Shown one piece after another: positions 20,316 to 28,914 of a stretch of 64,000 nt of DNA. The notes beneath the pieces were generated by a model, which did no database searches, had not been told where the DNA came from, and was given only the letters and a program-made list of their open reading frames with translations. The stretch is taken from NCBI RefSeq assembly GCF_002240565.1, contig NZ_MZMO01000001.1:1240001-1304000 (forward strand), in the 5' to 3' direction. The stretch's first letter is position 1. The number at the start of each line of letters is the position of its first letter. The stretch comes from Clavibacter michiganensis subsp. insidiosus. GTDB taxonomy: Bacteria > Actinomycetota > Actinomycetes > Actinomycetales > Microbacteriaceae. Made by a program: the position numbers and the translations under genes.

Positions 20316-21248
20316 GTGCTCGTCGTCCACGACCCGGCCGGCGTGCCGGGCGGCTTCGGGCCGAGCGCCGTCACCATCGGCAAGTTCGACGGCGTGCACG
20401 CGGGCCACCGCGCGGTGATCCGGCGCCTCCTCGGCATCGCGGCCGACGAGGGCCTGTCCTCGGCCGTCGTCACGTTCGACCGCCACCCGGCCGCGCTCCT
20501 CGCGCCCGCCGCGCGCCCGCAGAGCCTCGTGAGCAACCGGCAGAAGATCGAGCTGCTCGCCGAGCTCGGCGTCGACGCGACCCTCATGCTCCCGTTCGAC
20601 GAGCGCCTCCAGCGCCTCAGCCCGGAGGAGTTCGCCCGCACGGTGCTGGTCGACGCCCTCCGCGCCCGCGTCGTGCTCGTGGGCGAGGACTTCCGCTTCG
20701 GCGCGCAGGGCGCGGGCGACGCCGCCACGCTCACGCGCCTGGGCGAGGCCCACGGCTTCCGCACGGTCGTCGTCGGGGACGTCATGCCCGACGGCAGCCG
20801 CAAGGTCTCCTCCACGTGGATCCGCGACCTCATGGACCGCGGCGACGTCGAGGCCGCCGCCGAGCTGCTCGGCCGCGCCCCCGCCGTCCGCGGCCTCGTC
20901 GTGCACGGCGAGAAGCGCGGCCGCGAGCTCGGCTTCCCCACCGCGAACCTGTCGCCCGAGGCCGAGGGCCTCATCCCCGCCGACGGCGTCTACGCGGGCT
21001 GGCTGCGCGACGGCGACCGCACCTACCCGTCCGCCATCTCGGTCGGCACCAACCCGACCTTCGCGGGCGTCCGGCCGCGCGTCGTCGAGGCGTTCGTGCT
21101 CGACGAGACGCTCGACCTCTACGACCACGAGGTCGAGGTCGTGTTCGTCGCCCGGATCCGCGGCATGGTCGCCTACGAGGGGCGCGAGCCGCTCATCGCG
21201 CAGATGACGGACGACGTGGTGCGCACCCGCGCGGTGCTCGGCTCTTAG
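20316..21248 (+). CDS. ribF: Bifunctional riboflavin kinase/FAD synthetase
   Basis: 310 aa. It makes FMN from riboflavin and then FAD. The N-terminal nucleotidyltransferase domain has TIGKFDGVHAGH (about residues 22-33) and STWIRDLMDRGDV (about 166-178). The C-terminal kinase domain has HGEKRGRELGFPTANL (about 200-215) and ISVGTNPTF. GTG start lies 2 nt after the upstream stop, with no separate promoter, so it is co-transcribed with the membrane protein gene. The stop overlaps the convergent 21245 gene in a shared TTAG. Confidence 0.97.
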   Translation: MLVVHDPAGVPGGFGPSAVTIGKFDGVHAGHRAVIRRLLGIAADEGLSSAVVTFDRHPAALLAPAARPQSLVSNRQKIELLAELGVDATLMLPFDERLQRLSPEEFARTVLVDALRARVVLVGEDFRFGAQGAGDAATLTRLGEAHGFRTVVVGDVMPDGSRKVSSTWIRDLMDRGDVEAAAELLGRAPAVRGLVVHGEKRGRELGFPTANLSPEAEGLIPADGVYAGWLRDGDRTYPSAISVGTNPTFAGVRPRVVEAFVLDETLDLYDHEVEVVFVARIRGMVAYEGREPLIAQMTDDVVRTRAVLGS

Positions 21249-21946
21249 GCCTCGCCGGCCGTCCCATCCTCGGGTGTGCCCGTCGCGGCGCCCTGGGGGC
21301 GGGGCGTGCGGCCGAAGAGGTACATGATCAGCGTGGACGCGGTCGCCTCGATCGCGGGACCGTGGCCGACGCTCCAGCCGGCGTCGGACGCGCGCAGCGT
21401 GCGCGCCCGCAGCACCCCGCGGATCTGTGCGGGCGCGATCGCGGCGCGCGCCACCGCGACGGCCCCCGTCGCGCGGTCGTCGAGGCGGAGGTCGGCCTTG
21501 AGCGCGTGCGCGATGTCGAACGCGTGCACGACCACCTCGAGCAGCTCGGGGAGGCGCTTGCGGCCCTTCCCGGCGCGCTTCTCCGCGGCGATGGCGCGGA
21601 TCCGGGCGACCAGGTCCTCGGGGGAGCGGGCGGCCTCGTCGGCGCTGAGGTCGTCCATCACGTGCATGGGGTTGAGGTGGGGCCTGCGGCGCATCGACCC
21701 CACGGCCGTGCGCACCATGGCGGCGTTGCTCGCGCCGACGCGCCAGACGATGTGGCCGGCGACGTCGCGCACGGTCCAGCCGTCGCACATGCTCGCGGCC
21801 TCCCACCCGTCGGCGTCGAGGGACGCGAGGAGGTCGGCGGTGCGGTCGAGCACGTCGGCGATCTCGTCGCTCCAGACACCCGTGACCTTCGCCTCGGGCT
21901 GGGACGCGCGCTGGCTGAGGGGCAGGTGCCGGGAGATCTCGCTCAT
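21245..21946 (-). CDS. Maleylpyruvate isomerase/DinB-like metal-binding protein
   Basis: 233 aa. The N-terminal part is the four-helix DinB-like fold seen in mycothiol-dependent maleylpyruvate isomerases: LDADGWEAASMCDGWTVRDVAGHIVWRVG, with the metal-site His in VAGHIVW and a later His in ELLEVVVHAFDIAHAL. The C-terminal part, from about residue 165, resembles the sterol-carrier-like tail of this family. In actinobacteria such proteins often use mycothiol; the reaction here cannot be named. The ATG at 21946 is 7 nt after a minus-strand TAGGCT. Longer in-frame starts upstream run through the divergent transporter gene and are not credible. Confidence 0.85.
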   Translation of the reverse strand: MSEISRHLPLSQRASQPEAKVTGVWSDEIADVLDRTADLLASLDADGWEAASMCDGWTVRDVAGHIVWRVGASNAAMVRTAVGSMRRRPHLNPMHVMDDLSADEAARSPEDLVARIRAIAAEKRAGKGRKRLPELLEVVVHAFDIAHALKADLRLDDRATGAVAVARAAIAPAQIRGVLRARTLRASDAGWSVGHGPAIEATASTLIMYLFGRTPRPQGAATGTPEDGTAGEA

Positions 21947-21953
21947 GTCCGAG

Positions 21954-21959
21954 AGCCTA
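21954..21959 (-). promoter_or_regulatory. -10 element of the DinB-like gene
   Basis: TAGGCT on the minus strand, 7 nt before the ATG at 21946; leaderless spacing. Confidence 0.55.
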
Positions 21960-21971
21960 TTCCGGCCGCCG

Positions 21972-21977
21972 TAGGAT
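21972..21977 (+). promoter_or_regulatory. -10 element of the CynX-like transporter gene
   Basis: TAGGAT, 6 nt before the GTG at 21984 and only 3 nt before the GTG at 21981. The usual 6-7 nt spacing favours 21984 as the start. It faces the divergent TAGGCT 12 nt away. Confidence 0.5.
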
Positions 21978-21983
21978 CTGGTG

Positions 21984-23246
21984 GTGACGACGATTCCCGC
22001 AGCTCCCCGCGCGGGTGCCCTCCTCGCCCTGGTCGGCATCGTGCTGGTCGCCCTCAACCTCCGGACGGCCGTCGCCGTCTTCTCGCCGATCGTCGACCAG
22101 ATCGGCCGCGACGTGCCGCTCGACAGCGTCTCGATCGGCGTCCTCGGCGCGCTGCCGCCCGTGTGCTTCGCGCTCTTCGGCCTGCTCGCGCCCGCGATCT
22201 CGCGCCGCCTCGGCCTCGAGCTCACCGTGGTGGTGGGCCTCGTCGCGATGGTCGTCGGGCACCTGCTGCGCGCCTCATCCGACGCGGTGGTCGTCTTCGG
22301 CGTCGGAACGGTCCTGTCGCTCGCGGGCATGGGCCTCGGCAACGTGCTCCTGCCGCCGCTCGTGAAGAAGTACTTCCCCGGGCGGATCGGACCGCTCACC
22401 TCGCTCACCACCGTGATGCTGTCGATCAGCACGGGCGTGCCCTCGCTGGTCGCGGCGCCGCTGGCCGACAGCGCGGGCTGGCGCGTCGCGATCGGCGCGT
22501 GGGCCGCGGTCGCCGTCGTCGCGCTCGTGCCGTGGGTGGCGCTCCTCGTCCAGCACTGCCGCGACACCCGGCGCGAGCGCGCCGCCGCGGCCGCCCTCGA
22601 CCAGGTGGAGGAGGCGCCCGCCGCCGTCACGGGCCGCGTGTTCCGCTCGCCGGTCGCGTGGGCGCTCGTGGGGATCCAGGCCGCCTCGTCCTTCAACGCG
22701 TACGCGATGTTCGCGTGGCTGCCCGCTCTCCTGCAGGACACCGCGGGGCAGACGCCCGTCGCGTCGGGCGCGCTGCTCGCCGTGTTCGGGTTCATGGGGC
22801 TGCCGGCCGCCATCATCATGCCGCTGCTCGCGGCGCGCATGAAGAACGTCGGCATCCTGATCCAGGTCGGCGTGCTCTTCTTCGTCGTCGGCTACGTCGG
22901 CCTCCTGGTGGCGCCCGCCGCCGCGCCGCTGCTCTGGGTGGCGGCCGCCGGATCCGGCCCGCTGCTGTTCCCGCTGGTCTTCGTGCTCATCAACCTGCGC
23001 ACCCGCACGCACGGGGGAGTGGTCGCGCTCAGCGGCTTCGTGCAGGGCATCGGCTACTCGATCGGCGCGATCGGCCCGCTCATGTTCGGCGTGCTGCACG
23101 AGGCGACCGGCGGCTGGACCGCGCCGCTGCTCATGCTGTTCGTCATGGTCGCGGTGGCGTCCGCGTCCGGCTTCTACCTCGCCCGGCCGCGCATGCTCGA
23201 GGACACCTGGGACCGCGCGCCCCGCGAGGCCGTCCGCGAGCGCTGA
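21984..23246 (+). CDS. CynX/NimT-family MFS transporter
   Basis: 420 aa with about twelve membrane segments. The N-terminus LLALVGIVLVALNLRTAVAVFSPI is the CynX/NimT signature, with LNLR before helix 1 exits. Later landmarks are LSLAGMGLGNVLLPPLVKKYFPGRIG and a loop around residue 200. Members move cyanate, 2-nitroimidazole or other small anions, so the substrate is unknown. It is divergent from the DinB-like gene across 37 bp and convergent with the ROK kinase. The C-terminus is short and cytoplasmic. Confidence 0.88.
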   Translation: MTTIPAAPRAGALLALVGIVLVALNLRTAVAVFSPIVDQIGRDVPLDSVSIGVLGALPPVCFALFGLLAPAISRRLGLELTVVVGLVAMVVGHLLRASSDAVVVFGVGTVLSLAGMGLGNVLLPPLVKKYFPGRIGPLTSLTTVMLSISTGVPSLVAAPLADSAGWRVAIGAWAAVAVVALVPWVALLVQHCRDTRRERAAAAALDQVEEAPAAVTGRVFRSPVAWALVGIQAASSFNAYAMFAWLPALLQDTAGQTPVASGALLAVFGFMGLPAAIIMPLLAARMKNVGILIQVGVLFFVVGYVGLLVAPAAAPLLWVAAAGSGPLLFPLVFVLINLRTRTHGGVVALSGFVQGIGYSIGAIGPLMFGVLHEATGGWTAPLLMLFVMVAVASASGFYLARPRMLEDTWDRAPREAVRER

Positions 23247-23264
23247 CCCGCTCCGGCGGCGAGC

Positions 23265-24203
23265 TCAGAAGCTCGGCACCATCTCCCGGCGGTGCACGAG
23301 CGCACCGGCGCCGATGATCGGGCCGTCGGAGGAGAGGCCGGAGGGCACGACGCGCGTCTTGGTGACGAAGCCGAACTGCTCGCGGAGGGCGATGGGCTCG
23401 CGGATCATGTCGAAGAGGTCGGGCGTGACGCGGCTGAACCCGCCGCTGATCGCGACGACGTCGAGGTCGACGAGCGAGCTGGCCGAGGCGATGGCGCGGC
23501 CGATCGCGAGGCCCGCGCGCCGCACGGCCGCGACCGCGATGTCGTCGCCCGCCCGGTAGCCGGCGGCGAGGTCCTCGCCGGTGGATCCCGTCCACCCCTG
23601 CGCGCGCGCCCACGCGACGCTCCTAGGTCCCGACGCGATGGCCTCGACGCACCCCCGCCCGCCGCAGGTGCAGGGGTCGTCGAACCCGGCGACCTCGACG
23701 TGGCCGATGTGGCCGGCGTTGCCGGTGGAGCCCGCCGCGGTGCGGCCTCCGAGCACGAGCCCGCCGCCGATGCCGGTGGAGACGATCATGCCCATCACGT
23801 GGTCGTGGCCGCGGCCGGCGCCGACCCAGTGCTCGGCGAGCGTGATGGCGAGGCCGTCCATCTGGAGCGTCGTGGGGACGTCGGGCGTGAGCTCGGCGAC
23901 GCGGTCGCGCAGCGGGTAGTCGCGCCACGCGGCGACGTTGAGCGGCGAGACGAGGCCGTGCGGCACGTCGACGGGGCCGGCCGCCGCGAGCCCGGTGCCG
24001 ACGAGCTCGGCGTCGTCGGGCAGGGCGGCGAGGGCCCGCCGGGCGACCCCGAGCACGGCGTCGAGCAGCTCGTCCGCGGATCGCTCCGATCCCGTGGGAC
24101 CGCGGAAGCGGCTGCCCTCGAGCACGCGCCCCGCGTCGTCCACGAGCGCGGACTCGACCTTGGTGCCGCCGAAGTCGACGGCGAGCGCGAGCGTGCGAGG
24201 CAT
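23265..24203 (-). CDS. ROK-family sugar kinase (glucokinase-like)
   Basis: 312 aa. N-terminal ATP-binding motif AVDFGGTKVESAL; second phosphate motif STGIGGGLVLGG (about residues 134-145). The ROK zinc site CTCGGRGCVEAIASG (about 170-184) and the ROK signature around it are intact. No N-terminal helix-turn-helix is present, so this is a kinase and not a ROK repressor. The ATG has AGGACGAAG directly ahead, and a minus-strand TATCCT lies at 24248-24253. Glucokinase is the likeliest role; N-acyl-hexosamine or fructose kinase is possible. Confidence 0.9.
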   Translation of the reverse strand: MPRTLALAVDFGGTKVESALVDDAGRVLEGSRFRGPTGSERSADELLDAVLGVARRALAALPDDAELVGTGLAAAGPVDVPHGLVSPLNVAAWRDYPLRDRVAELTPDVPTTLQMDGLAITLAEHWVGAGRGHDHVMGMIVSTGIGGGLVLGGRTAAGSTGNAGHIGHVEVAGFDDPCTCGGRGCVEAIASGPRSVAWARAQGWTGSTGEDLAAGYRAGDDIAVAAVRRAGLAIGRAIASASSLVDLDVVAISGGFSRVTPDLFDMIREPIALREQFGFVTKTRVVPSGLSSDGPIIGAGALVHRREMVPSF

Positions 24204-24366
24204 CTTCGTCCTGTCCCGGCCCCGGATCCGCCCGTCGACCGGCGTCCAGGATACGGGCGGCCCCGCGGGCGCCCGCGAGACGCGCGGCCCGCTGCGCGCA
24301 TCGCCTCACGCGTACCATGCCCTGCCAGCTGTGTGGAATTCACGGACCGGACCGGGGGTCCGCACC

Positions 24367-24372
24367 TAGGCT
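24367..24372 (+). promoter_or_regulatory. -10 element of the SRPBCC gene
   Basis: TAGGCT, 6 nt before the GTG at 24379; leaderless spacing. Confidence 0.55.
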
Positions 24373-24378
24373 CGTCAC

Positions 24379-25152
24379 GTGGATCCCGATCGCACCCCCG
24401 GACAGGCCCTCCGCGAGGCGTCCGACCCGCGCGCGGAGAGCGCCACGCCCTCCCGCCGCGGGGGCGCCCCCGCCCTCGAGCACACCGACGCGGCCGAGGC
24501 GCGCCTCGCCTCGCGCGAGCTCGACGAGGGCATGCCCGACTCCGCCGGCCTCGACGACGACCGGGACGACGACACGGGCCCCGACCGCACCCGGTTCCCC
24601 GCCCTGCCCGGCGCCTTCCTCTCCGAGGCCCGAGAGTCCACCGTCTTCCTCCCGTACGAGTTCGTCTTCCGCCGGCTCATCGACCTGCCGCCGCTCATCG
24701 TGTGGGACGCGGTCTCCGACGCCGACATGGTCTCCGGCTGGCTCGCCGAGGCGTCCATCGAGCAGGGGGACGGCGGCGAGTTCTGGTTCGAGTGGATGAC
24801 CGCGCCCGACCGCAGCCTCGCCTCCGCGTCCGGCGGCGTGGTCACGCGCTTCGAGGAGGGCCGGGCCATCGACTACACGTTCGTGCACGAGGGCGAGGTC
24901 TCGGCCCGCTTCCTCATCCGCCTCCACGAGGTGCCCGGCGGCCCGCGCGACCGGCAGACGGAGATCGGCGTCACGGTCTCCGGCTTCCTCCCGACCGGCA
25001 TCGCGAACGTGCTGAAGGCCAGCTGGCGCCTGCACCTCGACCTGCTCGAGCAGCTCGTGCACGGCAGCCCGGTGGACTGGGCGACGTGCGAGGCCGAGCA
25101 CGGCGCCACCTGGCGCCGGTACCTCGCCGAGCTCGAGTCCGCCGAGGGCTGA
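24379..25152 (+). CDS. SRPBCC/AHSA1-domain protein
   Basis: 257 aa. The first 90 residues are charged and disordered (DDDRDDDTGPDR). From about residue 95 there is a START-like fold as in AHSA1/CalC proteins: LPPLIVWDAVSDADMVSGWLAEASIEQGDGGEFWFEWM, and later TEIGVTVSGFLPTGIANVLKASWRLHLDLLEQLV. Such domains bind hydrophobic ligands; the ligand is unknown. GTG start set by TAGGCT 6 nt upstream. The gene lies divergent from the ROK kinase and 97 nt ahead of the SDR gene. Confidence 0.8.
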   Translation: MDPDRTPGQALREASDPRAESATPSRRGGAPALEHTDAAEARLASRELDEGMPDSAGLDDDRDDDTGPDRTRFPALPGAFLSEARESTVFLPYEFVFRRLIDLPPLIVWDAVSDADMVSGWLAEASIEQGDGGEFWFEWMTAPDRSLASASGGVVTRFEEGRAIDYTFVHEGEVSARFLIRLHEVPGGPRDRQTEIGVTVSGFLPTGIANVLKASWRLHLDLLEQLVHGSPVDWATCEAEHGATWRRYLAELESAEG

Positions 25153-25237
25153 TCCGCGGGCCGATCCGAGGGTGGGGACGCAGGCGTCGCCCACCCGCTG
25201 TCCCGGCTCCTGGGAGCCGCTTGCCAGGCTGATTGCC

Positions 25238-25243
25238 TAGCGT
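25238..25243 (+). promoter_or_regulatory. -10 element of the SDR-DUF2867 gene
   Basis: TAGCGT, 6 nt before the ATG at 25250; leaderless spacing. Confidence 0.55.
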
Positions 25244-25249
25244 GAGGGA

Positions 25250-26776
25250 ATGACATCGCCGAGCGCCGCCTCCCGTCTCGCCCTCGTGACCGGAGCGACG
25301 GGCTACATCGGCGGTCGGCTCGTACCCCGCCTCCTCGAGGCCGGCTTCCGGGTGCGCGTCCTCGTGCGCGATCCGCGCCGACTCACCGACGTCCCCTGGC
25401 GCGACGACGTCGAGGTGGTGCGCGGCGACCTCGCCGACGCCGCCACGCTCGCCCCCGCGGTCGACGGCGTCGACGTCCTCTACTACCTCGTGCACGGCAT
25501 GGGATCCAAGGGGGACTTCGCGTCCTCGGAGCGGGCCTCCGCCGAGCACGTCGCGACGGCCGCGAAGGCCGCGGGCGTGGGACGCATCGTGTACCTGGGC
25601 GGTCTGCACCCCGACACCCCGGAGCTCTCGAAGCACCTCGCGAGCCGCAAGGCCGTCGGCGACGTGCTCCTCGCGAGCGGCGTGCCGACCATCGCGCTGC
25701 AGGCGGGCGTGGTCATCGGATCCGGCTCCACGTCGTTCGAGATGATCCGCCACCTCACCGAGGTGCTGCCCTTCATGCCCGCGCCCGGCTGGGTGCGCAA
25801 CTTCATCCAGCCCATCGCGATCCGCGACGTCCTCTACTACCTCGTCGCCGCGGCCGACCTGCCCGACGACCTCAACCGCACCTTCGACATCGGCGGCCCC
25901 GACGTCCTCCGCTACGGCCAGATGATGAACGGCTACGCGGTCGAGGCCGGCCTGCCGCAGCGGCCCATCGCCTCCATCCCGGTCTTCGCTCCGCGCCTCG
26001 CCGCGCACTGGGTCAACGTCGTCACGCCCATCCCGCGCACGCTGGCCGTGCCGATCATCGAGTCGCTGCAGTACGACTGCGTGATGGGCGAGCACGACAT
26101 CTCGCAGTACATCCCCGACCCCGATGGCGGCCTCACCGGCTACCGCCGCTCCGTGCGGCTCGCGCTCGGCCGCATGCGCGACGGCGTCGTCGAGACCAGT
26201 TGGAAGGACTCCGCCGTGGTCGGCGCGCCCAGCGACCTGCTGCCGAGCGACCCCGAGTGGTCGGGCCACACCGTCTACCTCGACCTCAAGGAGCGCGCGA
26301 CCGACGCCGCGCCCGAGGACCTCTGGGCCGTGATCGAGTCGATCGGCGGCGACAACGGCTGGTACTCGCTGCCGGTCGCCTGGGCCGCCCGCGGCTGGAT
26401 GGACAAGCTCGTCGGCGGCGTGGGCCTCCGCCGCGGCCGCCGCAGCGCGACCACCCTGCAGACGGGCGACGCGCTCGACTTCTGGCGCGTCGAGCACATC
26501 GAGCGCGGATCCGCCCTCCGACTGCGCGCCGAGATGAAGCTGCCCGGCGAGGCCTGGCTCGAGCTCAGCTCCACGCCCCGCGAGGGCGGCGGCAGCGACT
26601 ACCGGCAGCGCGCGATCTTCTTCCCGTCGGGCCTCGCGGGCCGGCTCTACTGGTTCTCGATCCTGCCCTTCCACGGCCTGATCTTCACGTCGATGGCCAC
26701 CCGCATCACCGCGAAGGCGCTCGCCGCGACGAAGCGCCGCGAGGCCGAGCGCGCCCCCGAGGGGGCCGCACGGTGA
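25250..26776 (+). CDS. NAD(P)-binding SDR fused to DUF2867
   Basis: 508 aa. Residues 1-300 are an atypical extended SDR with an intact N-terminal dinucleotide motif TGATGYIGGRL and a YLGGLHPDTPELSKHLASRKAVGDVLL segment; the catalytic Tyr-x3-Lys is not evident, as is common in this NmrA/YwnB-like group. Residues about 340-495 form a DUF2867 domain (lipid-binding START-like fold), with LWAVIESIGGDNGWYSLPVAWAARGWMD and AIFFPSGLAGRLYWFSILPFHGLIF. The two-domain build is known in actinobacteria; its reaction is unknown. Its stop overlaps the next gene as GTGA. Confidence 0.88.
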   Translation: MTSPSAASRLALVTGATGYIGGRLVPRLLEAGFRVRVLVRDPRRLTDVPWRDDVEVVRGDLADAATLAPAVDGVDVLYYLVHGMGSKGDFASSERASAEHVATAAKAAGVGRIVYLGGLHPDTPELSKHLASRKAVGDVLLASGVPTIALQAGVVIGSGSTSFEMIRHLTEVLPFMPAPGWVRNFIQPIAIRDVLYYLVAAADLPDDLNRTFDIGGPDVLRYGQMMNGYAVEAGLPQRPIASIPVFAPRLAAHWVNVVTPIPRTLAVPIIESLQYDCVMGEHDISQYIPDPDGGLTGYRRSVRLALGRMRDGVVETSWKDSAVVGAPSDLLPSDPEWSGHTVYLDLKERATDAAPEDLWAVIESIGGDNGWYSLPVAWAARGWMDKLVGGVGLRRGRRSATTLQTGDALDFWRVEHIERGSALRLRAEMKLPGEAWLELSSTPREGGGSDYRQRAIFFPSGLAGRLYWFSILPFHGLIFTSMATRITAKALAATKRREAERAPEGAAR

Positions 26777-27213
26777 GCCGGCGGATCGGGGCCCCTCGCG
26801 TCGGCCTGATCCTCCTGACCCTCGTGGGCATCGCCCTCGCGTCGGCCGGCCTCGCGACCGCCGTGACGATGAGCGTGTCCGCGCCCGTGCAGGCGCGCGC
26901 CGACCTCGCGATCATCTCGGGCGACGGATCGGCCGCCGCCCGGATGCCGTCGGACTCGACGACGCCCGACCCCGCGGCTTCCGAGGCGTGGAAGCCCGTG
27001 CCGGTGGACGCGGCCGACGACCGCAGCATCACCGACCTCACCGACGGCGCCGCGTCGCGCGTCACGATCGACGTACTCGGCATCCCCCTGAACCCCGGGC
27101 AGGCGGGCGCCCTGGTCGCCGCGATCCTGTCCCTCCCGCTCCTCATCGCCGTCGCCGTGCTCGTGCTCTCCCCGCGCCGAAGCCGCTGGTGGAGGCGGGT
27201 CTCCCGCCGGTAG
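26773..27213 (+). CDS. Membrane protein with external loop, coupled to SDR gene
   Basis: 146 aa, family not recognised. An N-terminal membrane helix (GLILLTLVGIALASAGLATAVTM, residues about 10-33) is followed by about 80 mostly polar residues, probably outside the cell, then a second helix (GALVAAILSLPLLIAVAVLVL, about 113-134) and a basic C-terminal tail that should be cytoplasmic. The GTG start overlaps the stop of the SDR-DUF2867 gene, so the two are translated together. No cysteines or catalytic motifs are seen. Confidence 0.78.
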   Translation: MSRRIGAPRVGLILLTLVGIALASAGLATAVTMSVSAPVQARADLAIISGDGSAAARMPSDSTTPDPAASEAWKPVPVDAADDRSITDLTDGAASRVTIDVLGIPLNPGQAGALVAAILSLPLLIAVAVLVLSPRRSRWWRRVSRR

Positions 27214-27289
27214 CACGGCCGCGGCGGGCGCCGATCTGGTGACTTCCCGCGGAGCGGGGACCATGATGGGCACGACGAGAGGCGGATCC

Positions 27290-27874
27290 ATGGCACCGCG
27301 CACGCGCACGACCGTCCTGCTGGGCGACAGCCTCACCGGGGACGGCGGCTGGGGCGCCATCGTCCCCGCTCCCGACGGCGACGACGCGGAGGCGCGGATC
27401 GTGGACCTCGGCCGGGCCGGCCAGACCACCGACGACGTGCTCGCGCTCCTGCCTGACGCGGTGGCCGCGGATCCCGCCACCGTCGTGGTGTCCTGCGGCA
27501 CCCACGACCTCGGCGCCGCGCGCCGCGGTCCGGAGGCGACCGTCCGCGCGCTGGAGACGATCCTCGCGCACCTCCGACGCGACCTGCCTGCGGCCCGGAT
27601 CGTCGTGCTCTCCGTGCCGCCCCGCGGTCGCGAGCACGCCGAGCGGATCCGCGTCGTCAACGTGCACATCCGCCAGTACGCTCCTGCGGTCCGCGCCGAG
27701 CACGTGGACCTGTGGCCCGCCCTCGGCTTCGGCGACGGCGAGCTCGCCCCCACGCTCACGGACGACCGGCTGCACCTGAACGACGACGGGGCCCAGGCGG
27801 TCCGCGCGGTGCTCGCGCCCGTGCTCGCCGCGCGGGACGACGCGGACGACGCGGTCGATCCGGCCCGGCCCTAG
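27290..27874 (+). CDS. SGNH/GDSL-type hydrolase
   Basis: 194 aa. The four SGNH blocks are visible: block I GDSLTGDGGW with nucleophile Ser (about residue 13), Gly in LGRAGQTTDDV (block II), block III CGTHDLG with His where Asn is usual, and block V DDRLHLND with the Asp-x-x-His pair (about 165-172). A small intracellular esterase or lipase is likely; the Asn-to-His change in block III could alter the oxyanion hole. ATG 27290 follows AGAGG at about 7 nt; longer in-frame starts were rejected. Its stop overlaps the convergent tetR remnant. Confidence 0.83.
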   Translation: MAPRTRTTVLLGDSLTGDGGWGAIVPAPDGDDAEARIVDLGRAGQTTDDVLALLPDAVAADPATVVVSCGTHDLGAARRGPEATVRALETILAHLRRDLPAARIVVLSVPPRGREHAERIRVVNVHIRQYAPAVRAEHVDLWPALGFGDGELAPTLTDDRLHLNDDGAQAVRAVLAPVLAARDDADDAVDPARP

Positions 27875-28778
27875 CCGTCCGACGCGTCGGGTGCGGGGGA
27901 GCGCAGCGCGCCCACGCCCGCGAGGATCACGCCGAGCTTGCGCCGCCACCAGTCGCGCGGCGTCGCGGCGGATCCCGTCGACACCTCGCCGGAGAACCGG
28001 GCGGTGACGCGGTCCATCGTGCCGAGGGCGTCGCGCTGCGCCTCCTCCTCGCGCGCGTGCAGCGCGTCGGGGGCGCCCGAGGAGTGCGCGGGTCCGTCGC
28101 GATGGGACGCGTGGGCGGCCGCGGCCGCCGCGGCGTCGGCGTCGGCTGCGTGGTCGGCGACGATCCCCTCGGCGGCCAGGGCCAGCAGCCCGCGCCCCAC
28201 GGCGGCCGGCAGCGTGGCGTCCACGATGGGCGACGACGACGCGGGCCGGTCGCCCGCGCCGACGCCCGCCGCCAGCACGCGCTCCCACCCGACGTAGGAC
28301 TCCACGCCGATGTCGAGGACCAGCACGGCCTCCGCCTCCGCGAAGCCCATGCGGGTGAGGTCGCGGATCGCCCCGGTGAAGCGCAGGACGACCTGGTCGG
28401 GGGCCGTGTCGAGGTGGTGGATCGCGCTGGCGAGGCCCGGGTGCCGGTCGTACATGTCCCAGATCCGCTCGACGGCCTGCTCGAGGTAGGTGCGCCACGA
28501 GGTGTCGTCGGGCGCCGTGAGCCGGGCGCCGTGAGCCGGGCGGCGGGAGCGTCGGGGACGGTCGGCCAGTCCATGCGCGCGATGGCGGTGTCGCACGCGA
28601 GCAGGACGATGTCGTCGCGGCTGGCAACGTGGCGGTACAGCGTCGAGTGGTCGACGCCCAGGCGGTGCGCGAGGGAGGTGAGGGTGAGCGTGCTCAGGCC
28701 GCCCTCGAGGGCCGCCTCGGCGATGAGCCTCCGCGAGACGCGCGCGGGCCTCCCGACCCGACCGGCTCGCCGCTCCAT
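27871..28778 (-). pseudogene. TetR-family regulator broken by a 14-bp duplication
   Basis: The N-terminal helix-turn-helix (RRLIAEAALEGGLSTLTLTSLAHRLGVDHSTLYRHVASRDDIVLLACD) lies in one frame and the ligand-binding C-terminal domain (SWRTYLEQAVERIWDMYDRHPGLASAIHHLD onward) in another. The switch falls exactly on a perfect 14-bp tandem duplication at 28511-28538. Removing one copy joins ARLTAP to DDTSWRTYL and gives a normal 297-aa TetR protein. Start at 28778, 7 nt after a minus-strand TAGGAT. As given, the product stops making sense at about residue 88 and would be unable to dimerise. It is divergent from the S9 peptidase gene, its likeliest former target. Confidence 0.85.
28511..28538 (+). 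repeat. 14-bp tandem duplication inside tetR
   Basis: GGCGCCGTGAGCCG is present twice back to back. Fourteen bases is not a multiple of three, so it shifts the tetR frame. Perfect identity points to a recent slippage event or a switchable site. Confidence 0.92.
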
Positions 28779-28785
28779 GCGCTCG

Positions 28786-28791
28786 ATCCTA
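28786..28791 (-). promoter_or_regulatory. -10 element of the tetR remnant
   Basis: TAGGAT on the minus strand, 7 nt before the ATG at 28778. Confidence 0.5.
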
Positions 28792-28902
28792 CCGTGACGA
28801 CGCCAGGGATTTGGGTGCAAAGGATCCTGCCGCGCGCCGCGCTCGGCGGCGGGAGAGCCGGCCGTCGCGGCCCCGTCGCCCGGCGTCGGGACGCGCCGCG
28901 GC

Positions 28903-28908
28903 TAGCGT
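28903..28908 (+). promoter_or_regulatory. -10 element of the S9 peptidase gene
   Basis: TAGCGT, 6 nt before the ATG at 28915; leaderless spacing. Confidence 0.55.
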
Positions 28909-28914
28909 GGGAGC

